64,000 nucleotides of DNA from Glacieibacterium arshaanense (GCF_004681125.1 NZ_SIHO01000001.1:1-64000); one strand, 5' to 3'; shown: positions 8,759 through 17,840, numbered from the stretch's first letter. A program made the numbers and translations. The notes: generated from the sequence alone by a model not told the origin.

Positions 8759-9643
8759 ATGCAGATTTCAGGTAAGATTGCCGTCGTCACCGGGGGAGCT
8801 TCGGGGATCGGCCGCGCGATCGCGACCGAATTGCTGGCGCGCGGGGCCAAAGTCGTGATTGCTGACATCGACGGCGCGCGCGCGGCGCTGGTCGCTGCCG
8901 AACTCGGCGGCGGTGCGGTCGGGGTGGCGTGCGATGTGGCCGACCGGGCGTCGGTCGAGGCGTTGGCGGATGCCACTGAAAGCAGCTTCGGGCCAGCCGA
9001 TTTGGTATTCGCAAACGCCGGCGTCAGCGTCAGCGGGCCGCTGATCGACGCGACGCCGCAGGCGCTCGACTGGATTTTCGGCGTCAATGTCCGCGGCACC
9101 TGGAACACCGCCGCCGTATTTGCGCGCCGCATGCGCGACACTGAAAGCGCCGGCCACATCTGCCTGACCGGATCCGAACATTCGATCGGCATGCAGAGCG
9201 CCGGCATGGGGTTGTACACGGCGACCAAGCAGGCGGTGCTCGGCATGGCGGATGTTTTGCGCGCCGAGCTTCCGGCCAACATCGGCGTCAGCATATTGTG
9301 CCCGGGACTGGTCGAAACCGAACTGCATCTGTCAAAGCGTCACGGCCCGCTGGAGCAAGATGATGCTGCCGCACAGGCGTTCGGCGGCGCCATCATGGCG
9401 CGCGGCATGCCCGCCGCGGGGATAGGTCGCGCTGCTGTCGAAGGCGTTGCGCGCGGTGATTTCCTGATCGTCACCCATGCGACTGCGCTGGCAGCTGCGG
9501 AGGCGCGCCACGCCGAAGTACTTGCTGCCTTTGCCGCTCAGGCGCCGATGACGGCCGAGGCCGCGCGCTATGCAATTGACCAGATCATCGCCGATGTCGG
9601 GGCACAATGGGCCGCGCGCGGTGCAGCGGAGGCCGGACAATGA
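8759..9643 (+). CDS. Short-chain dehydrogenase/reductase
   Basis: The start at ATG 8759 (294 residues) puts the Rossmann motif TGGASGIG at 11-18, the usual place. A frame extension to 8729 would overlap the upstream stop. The NAG motif (FANAGVSVSGP) and the catalytic Y-x3-K (YTATKQ) are present, so it is a classical SDR oxidising or reducing an alcohol/ketone with NAD(P). The C-terminus is longer than in minimal SDRs. It is translationally coupled by an ATGA overlap to the next gene, a GST, in an operon with the aldehyde dehydrogenase. Confidence 0.88.
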   Translation: MQISGKIAVVTGGASGIGRAIATELLARGAKVVIADIDGARAALVAAELGGGAVGVACDVADRASVEALADATESSFGPADLVFANAGVSVSGPLIDATPQALDWIFGVNVRGTWNTAAVFARRMRDTESAGHICLTGSEHSIGMQSAGMGLYTATKQAVLGMADVLRAELPANIGVSILCPGLVETELHLSKRHGPLEQDDAAAQAFGGAIMARGMPAAGIGRAAVEGVARGDFLIVTHATALAAAEARHAEVLAAFAAQAPMTAEAARYAIDQIIADVGAQWAARGAAEAGQ

Positions 9644-10347
9644 TCACGCTCTATCAGCTCGCCACCTCGCCGTTCACCGAGAAGGTGCGCCGCGCCCTCG
9701 CCTACAAGGGCATTGCGTTCGATATTCACGAAGTTGAACGCGCCGCGGTTCCGGGCGGGCGCTATGCCAAGGTCAGCCCGACCGGCAAGTTTCCGGCGAT
9801 GGATCACGACGGGACTGGAATCTGGGATTCGACCGACATCATCCGCCATCTTGAAGCTGCGTTTCCGCAAAAGCCGCTGATACCGGTCGACCCGCGCGAC
9901 GCGGCACTGGCGCATGTGATCGAGGACTGGGCCGACGAAAGCCTGTATTTCTACGAAATCACCATGCGGCTGGCCTGGGCGCACAACCTTGAAGCAGCGC
10001 TTGACGAGTTCGCCGCCGGCATGCCGGGGCTGTCGCACGACGATGTCCGCCAGCGGATACTCGAAGGTGCCGGCGCCCTGACCAAAACACAGGGTCTGGG
10101 CCGCAAGCCGGTGGCGCAGGTCGTGGCCGATGCCCAGCGACACTTCGCGGCAATCGATGCGATGCTCGATGGCCGCGACTGGCTGATCGGTAGCAGTCTT
10201 TCGGTGGCTGATCTCGCGGTGATCGCACAGGTCAATGCATTGCTCTATGCGGTCGAAGCACGCGACGCACTCGCGGCCAGCCGCAATATTGTGGCGTGGA
10301 CGGCGCGCGTCGACAGCGTCGCTCCCTATGCCAAGGCGGCGAGCTGA
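9640..10347 (+). CDS. Glutathione S-transferase family protein
   Basis: The start at ATG 9640 overlaps the preceding stop by four bases (ATGA); an upstream in-frame start at 9607 only adds a basic leader. The 235-residue product has the thioredoxin-like N-terminal domain (ITLYQLATSPFTEKVRRALAYKGI, then the cis-Pro region KFPAMDHDG and the SD-like pair STDII) and an all-helical C-terminal domain with LSVADLAVIAQ. The active site is probably the serine in TSPFTEK. GSTs in catabolic clusters often isomerise, deglutathionylate or detoxify intermediates. Which of these applies is not visible. Confidence 0.85.
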   Translation: MITLYQLATSPFTEKVRRALAYKGIAFDIHEVERAAVPGGRYAKVSPTGKFPAMDHDGTGIWDSTDIIRHLEAAFPQKPLIPVDPRDAALAHVIEDWADESLYFYEITMRLAWAHNLEAALDEFAAGMPGLSHDDVRQRILEGAGALTKTQGLGRKPVAQVVADAQRHFAAIDAMLDGRDWLIGSSLSVADLAVIAQVNALLYAVEARDALAASRNIVAWTARVDSVAPYAKAAS

Positions 10348-10410
10348 TCGACAGCAAGTTGGCGACACCGGAGAGCATCCGGGTCGGACCAGAGATGGGG
10401 AGACGACGGC

Positions 10411-11673
10411 ATGACGGCATCACGCGAATGGTCCACTGAAACCCTGGCACGCAACTGCTCTGCTGACGGCGAGTTTCGCATCGCCGCGCGGTTCTGGACC
10501 GGCGGACTGCGCTTCGATTTCAGCACTTATGTCGCTGCTATCACGCTGACCGACGGTGCGGTTGCCGCCGGTGATCCCGGCGCCGGCGCACCGGGCGTCA
10601 TTACGCTGACCGCGACCGATGAGGTGTGGGCCCAGCTGCTGGCGGCCAAGCCGCCGCGGTTCTACAACGACATCGGCAATTTGATTGGCGCCGAGCTGAT
10701 GCAGATGGCGGGCGATCAGGTGCGCTATGCCCAATATTATCCCGCGATCATGCGCGCGATCGAACTGCTGAGGCCGTCCGTCGCCGTGACGGCCCTGCCC
10801 GCGCGTGCACAACCCGGCCACTTCGACAGCCCGGTCGGCCGTTATGTCCACATCGATATCGATGGGCAGGATCACCGCATCTATTTCGAGGAAGCCGGCA
10901 CCGGCATTCCACTGCTGCTGCAGCATACCGCCGGCTGTCATGGCAGCCAATGGCGGCACCTGTTCGAATGCCGCGCGATCACTGACCATTTCCGCCTGAT
11001 TGCCTATGACCTGCCGTTCCATGGCAAGTCGTTACCTCCACTCGGGCCCAAATGGTGGGCGAATGAATACCGGCTTACCGCCGATGTGGCGCGTGCGGTA
11101 CCGGTAACGTTGGCCGCTACGCTTGGGCTTGATCGTCCGGTTTTTATGGGCTGCTCGGTCGGCGGCCTGCTGGCACTCGATCTGGCGCGACACCACCCCG
11201 ATGTGTTCAGCGCCGTCATTTCACTGGAAGGCGGGCTCAATATCGAGGGCGACCTTACGACGCTGACCGAATTGTGGCACCCGCAGATCAGCAACGAATA
11301 TAAGGCACGGTTGATGAATGCGCTGATGAGCCCGACCTCGCCCGAGCATTATCGCAAGGAAACCAGCCAGGTCTATGCCGCCGGCTGGCCACCGGCCTTT
11401 TTGGGCGACCTGTTTTACTACATCGCCGACTATGATCTGCGTGACGAGGCCCAGCACATCGATACAGGCAAGGTTGCTGTCCACATCCTGTCGGGTGAAT
11501 ATGATGCCAGTGGCACGATGGAGCTCGGGCAGGCAGCGCATGCGGCGATTGCCGGTTCAACCTGGGCTGCCATGAACGATGTCGGCCACTTCCCGATGTC
11601 CGAGAACCCCGAGGCTTTTCTGGGTTATCTGCTGCCGGTGCTCGAAACGATCAAATCCACGCGCGGGGTCTGA
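10411..11673 (+). CDS. Alpha/beta hydrolase with an extra N-terminal SCP2-like domain
   Basis: A 420-residue protein. The first ~125 residues do not belong to the hydrolase fold; they have a beta-rich then helical pattern (FDFSTYVAAITLTDG, VITLTATDEVWAQLLA, GNLIGAELMQMAGD) resembling sterol-carrier/SCP2-type domains, a tentative call. From about residue 140 there is a typical alpha/beta hydrolase: LLLQHTAGCHGSQW oxyanion region, nucleophile elbow MGCSVGGLL, acid in ILSGEYDASG and histidine in NDVGHFPMSENP. It probably cleaves an ester, lactone or C-C bond in the pathway. The next gene follows after 3 bases. Confidence 0.82.
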   Translation: MTASREWSTETLARNCSADGEFRIAARFWTGGLRFDFSTYVAAITLTDGAVAAGDPGAGAPGVITLTATDEVWAQLLAAKPPRFYNDIGNLIGAELMQMAGDQVRYAQYYPAIMRAIELLRPSVAVTALPARAQPGHFDSPVGRYVHIDIDGQDHRIYFEEAGTGIPLLLQHTAGCHGSQWRHLFECRAITDHFRLIAYDLPFHGKSLPPLGPKWWANEYRLTADVARAVPVTLAATLGLDRPVFMGCSVGGLLALDLARHHPDVFSAVISLEGGLNIEGDLTTLTELWHPQISNEYKARLMNALMSPTSPEHYRKETSQVYAAGWPPAFLGDLFYYIADYDLRDEAQHIDTGKVAVHILSGEYDASGTMELGQAAHAAIAGSTWAAMNDVGHFPMSENPEAFLGYLLPVLETIKSTRGV

Positions 11674-11676
11674 ACA

Positions 11677-12870
11677 ATGTCATCGAACGCTGACCAGGCT
11701 GCAGGCCTCACCGCCGAACAGGTGATGATGCGCGATGTCGCGCGCGAGTTCACGCGCGCCGAAGTGACGCCGCTGGCCAACCGCCTTGATCCCGAAAAGG
11801 CCGATATTCCGCGTGCCTTGATCCACAAGATGGGCGACCTGGGGTTTTTTGGTATCATGATCCCGCAGGCGTATGGCGGACTGGGTCTTGGCGCATTCGA
11901 ATACTGCCTTGTCGCCGAGGAATTGGCGAAGGGCTGGATGAGTGTGGCCAGCCTGATCGCACGCGGCAACGGCTTCTATCGCTCGATCCCCGGCGAAGGT
12001 GCAGCGCGCGACGCCAAGATCGCGGCGATGGCGCAGGGTCGCTATCTCGGCGCAGCGGCCTTATCCGAGCCGCAGACCGGATCCGACCTGTCGAGCGTTG
12101 CCTGCCGCGCCCGTCGTGACGGCGACGAATGGGTGATCACCGGCAACAAATACTGGTGCACCTTTGCCGATGGCGCCGATTTTATCTCGGTGCTCTGCCG
12201 CATCGATGACCCTGATGCGCCCGACGGCAAGGCTGGCACTGTCAGCATCTCGGTCGAAAAGCCGCAAGGCGAACTGCCCAAGGGCGTGACCGGCTCGTCT
12301 ATTCCCAAGATTGGCTATTTCGGCTGGAAGACTTGGGAACTGCGTTTTGAGGATGTACGTGCGCCCGTCGCACCGGCCAGCGACCGCGGCAGCGCGCCGG
12401 GCCGTGCGTTTCAGGCAACGGCCGCAGCACTGGGGCTGGCGCGCGCGCACACCGCCGCACGGTCGATCGGGCTGGCGCAGGCGGCGCTCGACCACGCCAT
12501 CGGCTATGCCCGCGAGCGTGTGCAGTTTGGCCAGCCGATTTCGGATTTCCAGGCTATCCGCTTCAAGATTGCGACGATGGCGACCGAGATCGAGGCAGCA
12601 CGCCAGTTGATGTACCACACCTGCCGGCTGCTCGACGGCGGCGCGGCGGCGACGAGCGAAACCTCGATGGTCAAATATTTCGCGTCGGAAATGTCCGAGC
12701 GCGTGACCAGCGAGGCGTTGCAGATCCTCGGCGGCGCCGGCTACACAACGCTGCACCCGATCGAACGCTATTGGCGCGACGCGCGGCTGACCAAGATTTT
12801 CGAGGGCACGTCCGAAATCCAGCAGCGCATCATTTCGGACGCACTGCTCGGCAAGCCGACGCGGCGCTAG
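11677..12870 (+). CDS. Acyl-CoA dehydrogenase
   Basis: A 397-residue flavoprotein of standard length for the family, catalysing alpha,beta-dehydrogenation of an acyl-CoA with ETF as acceptor. Visible features are the N-terminal helical domain, the flavin-binding GAAALSEPQTGSDLSS block, the C-terminal signature YARERVQFGQPISDFQAI, and the catalytic glutamate E376 in IFEGTSEIQ. It ends the first operon and overlaps the convergent metallo-hydrolase gene by four bases, so no terminator separates them. Confidence 0.93.
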   Translation: MSSNADQAAGLTAEQVMMRDVAREFTRAEVTPLANRLDPEKADIPRALIHKMGDLGFFGIMIPQAYGGLGLGAFEYCLVAEELAKGWMSVASLIARGNGFYRSIPGEGAARDAKIAAMAQGRYLGAAALSEPQTGSDLSSVACRARRDGDEWVITGNKYWCTFADGADFISVLCRIDDPDAPDGKAGTVSISVEKPQGELPKGVTGSSIPKIGYFGWKTWELRFEDVRAPVAPASDRGSAPGRAFQATAAALGLARAHTAARSIGLAQAALDHAIGYARERVQFGQPISDFQAIRFKIATMATEIEAARQLMYHTCRLLDGGAAATSETSMVKYFASEMSERVTSEALQILGGAGYTTLHPIERYWRDARLTKIFEGTSEIQQRIISDALLGKPTRR

Positions 12871-13772
12871 GCCTTGTCGCTCACCAGTCGGTAGCCGGCA
12901 CCGTCAGCGACCACGCGGCCCGCCGTCGGCGGTGCGAAGTGCGATCCCATCAGCACGCCCTGCGTGCCGGCAAGCCGCCCCAGCATCGCCTGCCGCGTCG
13001 TGATGCCGAGCGCGGAGTCAGCATCGACGGATGTCGACCATTCGGGATGCGCCATCTGGCACGGGTGATGGAAACTGTCGCCGGTGATCACCGCGAGCGC
13101 GCCGTCCGATTCGATGACGACGCTGACATGGCCGGGCGTGTGGCCGGGTGTGGGTTCCAGCCGGACCTCATCGCAGATCCGGTGGCTGGTGCTGACGACA
13201 TCGGCCAAGCCGGCATCGATGATCGGCTGGACCGAATCGGCGTGCGTCTGCCGCTGGTCGCGCAGGAAATCGAGGTGATGGTCATTAGGGTCGGTATCGA
13301 TCGTCGCCAGCGTGGCGCGTTCGGCCTCCCAGTGCGCCAGCTCGACATCGGCGAACAGGTAGCGCGCATTGGGAAAGGTCGGCGCCCAGTGGGTACCCGT
13401 CCAGAAGGTGTTCCAGCCGACATGATCGAGATGGAGGTGGGTGCACAGCACGATGTCGACGGCCGCCGGATCGAACCCTGCGGCGCGGAAGCGGTCGAGA
13501 AAGCCGGTGTGCGCGTGGTGCCAGGCTTCCAGCACGCGCCGGTCCTTGTCATCGCCGACGCAGGTGTCGACGACGATCAGCCGCCCGCCGGCGCGGATGA
13601 CGAACGCCTGGATGACACCGTCGATATTGCCTTCGGCATCGGCGAAATCAGGCGCCAGCCAATCGATGGCGCGCACGGCGTCCCGCTTTGCGGCGGGGAT
13701 GATGGCGACCAGTCCTTCCAGATCCTGTTCGAAAATCGTCGTGACGCTGACCTTGCCGATATTCCAGTCCAT
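12867..13772 (-). CDS. Metallo-beta-lactamase-fold hydrolase
   Basis: This 301-residue protein has the di-zinc motif THLHLDHVGW (H112, H114, D116, H117), a later GHTPGHVSV histidine motif and D in ITGDSFHHP. The general layout matches quorum-quenching lactonase-like and other MBL-fold hydrolases of the AttM/AiiB type. In this context it may open a lactone formed by the monooxygenases. It is the last gene of the minus-strand operon 12867-17840 and overlaps the acyl-CoA dehydrogenase end to end. Confidence 0.88.
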   Translation of the reverse strand: MDWNIGKVSVTTIFEQDLEGLVAIIPAAKRDAVRAIDWLAPDFADAEGNIDGVIQAFVIRAGGRLIVVDTCVGDDKDRRVLEAWHHAHTGFLDRFRAAGFDPAAVDIVLCTHLHLDHVGWNTFWTGTHWAPTFPNARYLFADVELAHWEAERATLATIDTDPNDHHLDFLRDQRQTHADSVQPIIDAGLADVVSTSHRICDEVRLEPTPGHTPGHVSVVIESDGALAVITGDSFHHPCQMAHPEWSTSVDADSALGITTRQAMLGRLAGTQGVLMGSHFAPPTAGRVVADGAGYRLVSDKA

Positions 13773-13831
13773 CCGTCCCTCCCCAATTTGGCACCACCAT
13801 GGCGCGACCGCCGGGCAGTTGCATCCGCCGG

Positions 13832-14707
13832 TCAGCCGTCGGTGCCGCCTATTGCCGACCAGATTGCGAGCAATTGCCGTGCTTCGGCAAGGTGCAAACG
13901 TTCGACCATTTGGCCTTCAAGCCGGATGACGCCGCTGCTGGCGGTCGACGGGTCGGCAAATGCCGCTACCACCTTCCGCGCCCAGACAACTTCGTCGGCC
14001 GACGGGCCGAACGCCGCATTGGCAATTGGCACCTGCCGAGGGTGGATCAGAGTTTTGCCGTCGAACCCGAAATCCGCGCCTTGCCGGCATTGCGCTTCGA
14101 GCCCGGCATCGTCTTCAAGCGCGTTGTAGACGCCGTCGAGTGCCGCGAGCCCGTTGGCACGCGCGGCGGCGACCATGTTGAATAGCGCCGGCACGAAAAT
14201 CTGCCGGTCAGGCGTCTGGCGCGCGCGCATTTGCTTGGCGAGGTCATTGGTGCCGGCCACGAACGCAGCCAGCCGCGACTGCGCTGCAGCTGCGGCGATG
14301 GCCGCGACGCCGAGCACGGCCTCGCAGGTTTCGATCATCGCCCATAGCGCGGTGTTACCGGCGAGCTGTCCGTCATAGGCCCGCACATCGGCAGCGCTGC
14401 CGACCTTGGGCGCCAGCACGGCATCGGCGCCGATCGCGCCGCACGCTGCAAGGTCGTCGTGCCCCCAGGCAGTGTCAAGGCCATTGACCCGCACCACCAG
14501 TTCGCGGCGGCCGAAACCGCCATCGCGCACAGCCTGTACGGCATTGGCGCGCGCAGAGACCTTGGCATCGGGCGCGACTGCATCCTCGAGGTCGAGGATG
14601 ACGACGTCGCAATCGAGATCGCGTGCCTTTTCGATGGCACGCACGTTGCTCGCCGGCAGGTAGAGCGCGCTGCGTCGCGGCCGCGCGACCGCAGAGTCAG
14701 AGGCCAT
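13832..14707 (-). CDS. HpcH/HpaI (CitE-like) aldolase/lyase, first copy
   Basis: Start ATG 14707 (291 residues) is preferred: it overlaps the upstream stop by 11 bases and directly precedes the RRSALYLPASN strand typical of CitE-like proteins. Metal- and CoA-binding features are visible: VVILDLEDAVAPDAK, the arginine-rich ELVVRVNG, an E in MIETCEAVLG, and GFDGKTLIHPRQV. The family cleaves malyl-, methylmalyl- or citramalyl-CoA into an oxoacid and an acyl-CoA. It sits beside a second CitE-like gene, a class III CoA transferase and two MaoC hydratases, so a malyl/citramalyl-CoA-type substrate is likely. Confidence 0.87.
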   Translation of the reverse strand: MASDSAVARPRRSALYLPASNVRAIEKARDLDCDVVILDLEDAVAPDAKVSARANAVQAVRDGGFGRRELVVRVNGLDTAWGHDDLAACGAIGADAVLAPKVGSAADVRAYDGQLAGNTALWAMIETCEAVLGVAAIAAAAAQSRLAAFVAGTNDLAKQMRARQTPDRQIFVPALFNMVAAARANGLAALDGVYNALEDDAGLEAQCRQGADFGFDGKTLIHPRQVPIANAAFGPSADEVVWARKVVAAFADPSTASSGVIRLEGQMVERLHLAEARQLLAIWSAIGGTDG

Positions 14708-15608
14708 AGAGGTTGGCCTTGTCGAGCGTGTTGCGGACCAGCCGCAGCACCGCGACATCGACCATCACGCCATCGACCTGCACCGCGCCAAGGCCCTGTG
14801 CCTCGGCGTCACGGTATGCGGCTTCCATCTTGCGGGCACTGGCAACGGCGCGCGCATCAGGTGAGAAGATTTCGAGCGCCGGGGCAATCTGCAATGGGTG
14901 GATGGCCCATTTGCCGACCATGCCGAGCGACTTGGCGCGCATCGCTTCACTGCGGAATCCCGCGTCATTGCCGAAATTGGCATAGGGGCCATCGACCGCG
15001 TCTAGCCCGGCAGCGCGGGCCGCCATGGTGATGCGGAAGCGGGCATAGTGGAAGATGTCGCCGGGATAGCTGCCACCGTCGCCGATCGCTGCAGTGTCGA
15101 TGCCCTGCGAACCCGAATAGTCACCCATGCCGAAGATCAGGCATTCGAGGCGGTCGCTGCTGCGCGAGATCTCCTCGACATTCTGGAGCGCCTGCACTTC
15201 TTCGATCAGCACCTCGATACCGATCCGGCGGTCGAGCTTGAGCTTCTTTTCGAGCTGCCCGAGCATGCGGTCGAGAAAGATCACATCGGCTGCGGAAAAC
15301 GGCTTGGTCAGCATGATCGTGTCGAGGTTCTTGCCGGCCTTTTCGACAACGGTGATGATATCGTCATGGCACCACTCGGTGGTGACGTCGTTGATCCGTA
15401 CGCAACGGGTCTTCTTGCCCCAGTCGAGGTTGTTGAGTGCCCAGGCGATCTTGTCGCGCGCTTCGACCTTGGCGCTTGGGGCGACCGCATCCTCGAGGTC
15501 ACAGAACACATGATCGGCCGCCGAGGCGGCACCCTTTTGCAGCATCTTCTCGCTGCTACCGGGCACCGACAGTTGCGACCGGCGCGGGCGTTGAATGCGG
15601 TTGGTCAT
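14697..15608 (-). CDS. HpcH/HpaI (CitE-like) CoA-ester lyase, second copy
   Basis: 303 residues from ATG 15608, which has AAAGGA about 9 bases upstream; ATG 15626, overlapping the previous stop, lacks such a site. Family features are RRSQLSVPGSSEKM, CDLEDAVAPSAKVEARD, the metal-site glutamate in GIEVLIEEVQAL, and GKWAIHPLQI. It is clearly diverged from the neighbouring copy; for example it has an insertion around GMGDYSGSQG resembling malyl-CoA/beta-methylmalyl-CoA lyases. The two lyases may act on different intermediates or form a mixed complex. It lies immediately downstream of the CoA transferase. Confidence 0.88.
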   Translation of the reverse strand: MTNRIQRPRRSQLSVPGSSEKMLQKGAASAADHVFCDLEDAVAPSAKVEARDKIAWALNNLDWGKKTRCVRINDVTTEWCHDDIITVVEKAGKNLDTIMLTKPFSAADVIFLDRMLGQLEKKLKLDRRIGIEVLIEEVQALQNVEEISRSSDRLECLIFGMGDYSGSQGIDTAAIGDGGSYPGDIFHYARFRITMAARAAGLDAVDGPYANFGNDAGFRSEAMRAKSLGMVGKWAIHPLQIAPALEIFSPDARAVASARKMEAAYRDAEAQGLGAVQVDGVMVDVAVLRLVRNTLDKANLYGL

Positions 15609-15622
15609 GACGGAAAGTCCTT

Positions 15623-16864
15623 TCATCCACGATAGGTGCGCGCGGCGCGCGATGCGATCAACGCCGCGATTTCGGCATCGGTCAATCCGGCGCGCTGCAA
15701 CTGCACGACGGTGTCTTCGCCAAGATAAGGGCTGCGACGATGCACGCCGCCCGGCGTGCGGGTCATCTTGATCGGCACGCCGGCGACGCGGATCGGGGTC
15801 GCCGAGCCGGGCTGTTCAAGGTCGACGACCATTTCTCGGACCGCGAAATGCGGATCACGCTCGATGTCGACGATGTTCATCACCGGTCCGAACGGGATGC
15901 GCCCGCCAAGCCGCTCCATCAGCTCGGACTTGGTGAAGCGGCTGGTCAGCGCACCCAACTGGCCGATCAGGACATGGCGATTGGCCGTCCGCGACGGCAC
16001 ATCGACGAAGCGCGGGTCATCCGGCAATTCTGGCGCGCCGATGGCGTTGCACATGATCTTGAAAAACGCGTCCTGATGCGCGGCCACGGTGATGAACCCG
16101 TCGGCCGCCGGCAGCATACCGAACGGGCACAGGAATGGGTGATGATTGCCTTCGGGGCCGGGAACTTCCCCCAGCACCGAATGCTGCCACACCGAGCGTT
16201 CGCAGACGGCGAGCACTGCATCGACCATTGAAATGTCGACGAACTGGCCCTCGCCGGTGCGCCGGGCATGATGGATCGCGGCGAGCACGCCGAAAGCCAG
16301 CATCATCCCGGGCACGATGTCGCCGACGCCCGGCCCGACCTTGGTCGGCGTTGTAGCATCGGGGCCTGTCGTCGCCATGATGCCGCCCATCGCCTGCGCC
16401 ACGACATCGAACGCCGGCCAATCGACATAGGGCGATGCACCGGTGCGCTGGTCGCCGAACCCGCGCAACGCGCCGTAGACCAGCCGCGGATTGACCTCGC
16501 GCAGCACCTCGTAGCCGACGCCGAGCCGCTCAAGTACGCCTGCACGGAAATTCTCAGTCACTGCATCGGCATCGCGCACAAGGGCCTTAAGCGCGGCTCG
16601 GCCGGCTTCTGTCTTGAGGTCGAGGCACACACTGCGCTTGTTGCGACCGATGCTCTGGAAATAGCCGCCGAGCACCTTTTCGCTATCGTCGGCGCGGAAC
16701 GGACCGCCGCCGCGCGTCATGTCGCCCTCCGGCGCTTCAACCTTGATAACTTCGGCGCCGTGGTCGGCAAGCATCATCGTCCCATAGGGGCCGGCGAGCA
16801 TCTGCGTCAGGTCGATGATCCGGATATCGCGCAGTGCCCCGAAGGCTGGCGTGGCCTCGCTCAT
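15623..16864 (-). CDS. Class III (CaiB/BaiF) CoA transferase
   Basis: A 413-residue protein with the family N-terminus RIIDLTQMLAGPYGTMMLADHGAEVIKVE, the RNKRSVCLDLK block and a catalytic aspartate candidate in ISMVDAVLAV. It moves CoA between carboxylic acids by a glutamyl/aspartyl-anhydride mechanism, or intramolecularly as in mesaconyl-CoA C1-C4 transferase. Position between two MaoC hydratases (upstream) and two CitE-like lyases (downstream) with four-base overlaps supports joint action on a dicarboxylic acid. The exact donor and acceptor are unknown. Confidence 0.92.
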   Translation of the reverse strand: MSEATPAFGALRDIRIIDLTQMLAGPYGTMMLADHGAEVIKVEAPEGDMTRGGGPFRADDSEKVLGGYFQSIGRNKRSVCLDLKTEAGRAALKALVRDADAVTENFRAGVLERLGVGYEVLREVNPRLVYGALRGFGDQRTGASPYVDWPAFDVVAQAMGGIMATTGPDATTPTKVGPGVGDIVPGMMLAFGVLAAIHHARRTGEGQFVDISMVDAVLAVCERSVWQHSVLGEVPGPEGNHHPFLCPFGMLPAADGFITVAAHQDAFFKIMCNAIGAPELPDDPRFVDVPSRTANRHVLIGQLGALTSRFTKSELMERLGGRIPFGPVMNIVDIERDPHFAVREMVVDLEQPGSATPIRVAGVPIKMTRTPGGVHRRSPYLGEDTVVQLQRAGLTDAEIAALIASRAARTYRG

Positions 16865-17346
16865 CGATCGGCCCAGTGGCTCTTGCGCTTGAGCAGCACG
16901 CGGCGGTCGACCTGGGCGACCTGCTCGTCGCGCTGGTTGTAGCCATAGTGGCGGAACACGACGATGCCGGCGTCGTCGCGATCGGCATCGCCGGTTTCGA
17001 GCACCTCGCTATAGGCGTAGAGCGTGTCGCCGTGCGTGACCGACTTGGTCAGGCGAATATTGTCGAGACCGAGTTCGGCCAGTGCATTCTCGCAGCAATC
17101 CTGGCAAGCCAGCCCCAGCACCAGCGAGAAGTTGACGCCGCCATAGGAGATGATTGTGCCGAACGGCGTCGCCGCCATCGCATGCTCGTTGAAATGACCC
17201 TGCGCAGTGTTCATGACCATGTTGGTAATCAGCACGTTTTCAAGCGGCGTAACGGTTTTGCCGCGCGCGTGGCGGATGACCAGCCCGACAGCAAAATCCT
17301 CGAAGTAATTGTTCTTGCCGGTCAGTTTGGATAGCTCGCCCATCAT
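16861..17346 (-). CDS. MaoC-family hot-dog hydratase, small subunit-like
   Basis: This 161-residue single hot-dog protein begins with YFEDFAVGLVIRHARGKTVTPLEN and has a histidine in NTAQGHFNEHAMAATPFG, matching the catalytic region of MaoC-like enoyl/mesaconyl-CoA hydratases. It overlaps the next gene (CoA transferase) and the previous MaoC gene by four bases each. The tandem pair of single-domain MaoC proteins suggests a heteromeric double hot-dog enzyme hydrating an unsaturated acyl-CoA. Confidence 0.88.
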   Translation of the reverse strand: MMGELSKLTGKNNYFEDFAVGLVIRHARGKTVTPLENVLITNMVMNTAQGHFNEHAMAATPFGTIISYGGVNFSLVLGLACQDCCENALAELGLDNIRLTKSVTHGDTLYAYSEVLETGDADRDDAGIVVFRHYGYNQRDEQVAQVDRRVLLKRKSHWADR

Positions 17347-17840
17347 GCAGCTCGCTTCGGATTGCGCAGGCGCACGAGGTTCGAGCGGCGGAAGCCGACC
17401 ACCCGTTCGCCGGCTTCGTTGAAACCTTCGGTGCGCCAGGTGACGATGCCGTTGGCCGGATTGCTTTCGGAAATGCGCGTTTCGGTTGTCGTGCTGCGCG
17501 CCGTCAGCGTCGCACCCGGATAGACCGGGCGGTCATAAGTCAGGTCGAAAACGCCGAGGAACGGCCCGCCGATCTCGCTGCAATCCTCGACGCTCAGCCC
17601 GAGCACGACGTTGAACACCAATTGAGGGTTGACGACGATGTCGGGATGGCCGTGCGCCAGCGCATAGGCGCGGTTGAAATAGAGCGGATTGAACGACAGC
17701 GTCAGCGTGGTGAACAGCGTCGTGTCACCCTCCAGAATTGTGCGCCCCCAATGATGGTCAAATGTCTGCCCCACATGGAAATCTTCGTACAGCCGTCCCT
17801 TGGGCCACAACGTCGCCCTCGGCCTCGGATCGCTCGTCAT
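17343..17840 (-). CDS. MaoC-family hot-dog hydratase
   Basis: Start ATG 17840 has a perfect GGAGG seven bases upstream, so I discard the extension to 17891. The 165-residue product begins RLYEDFHVGQTFDHHWGRTI and contains NPLYFNRAYALAHGHPDIVV, the hydratase-type active-site loop, though the usual aspartate-histidine pair is altered to NPLYFN. It is the first gene of the minus-strand operon of six genes ending at 12867. Two IclR-type operator candidates lie in the 181-base divergent promoter. Confidence 0.88.
   Translation of the reverse strand: MTSDPRPRATLWPKGRLYEDFHVGQTFDHHWGRTILEGDTTLFTTLTLSFNPLYFNRAYALAHGHPDIVVNPQLVFNVVLGLSVEDCSEIGGPFLGVFDLTYDRPVYPGATLTARSTTTETRISESNPANGIVTWRTEGFNEAGERVVGFRRSNLVRLRNPKRAA

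Noticed and set aside
13451-13500. N-acyl-homoserine lactonase assignment for the MBL protein
   Set aside because: The zinc motif fits many MBL hydrolases; no luxI or luxR gene is nearby, so I kept the general call.
12771-14129. Plus-strand 452-codon frame
   Set aside because: It runs opposite the MBL hydrolase and the first CitE-like gene, both with complete motifs, and has no domain of its own.
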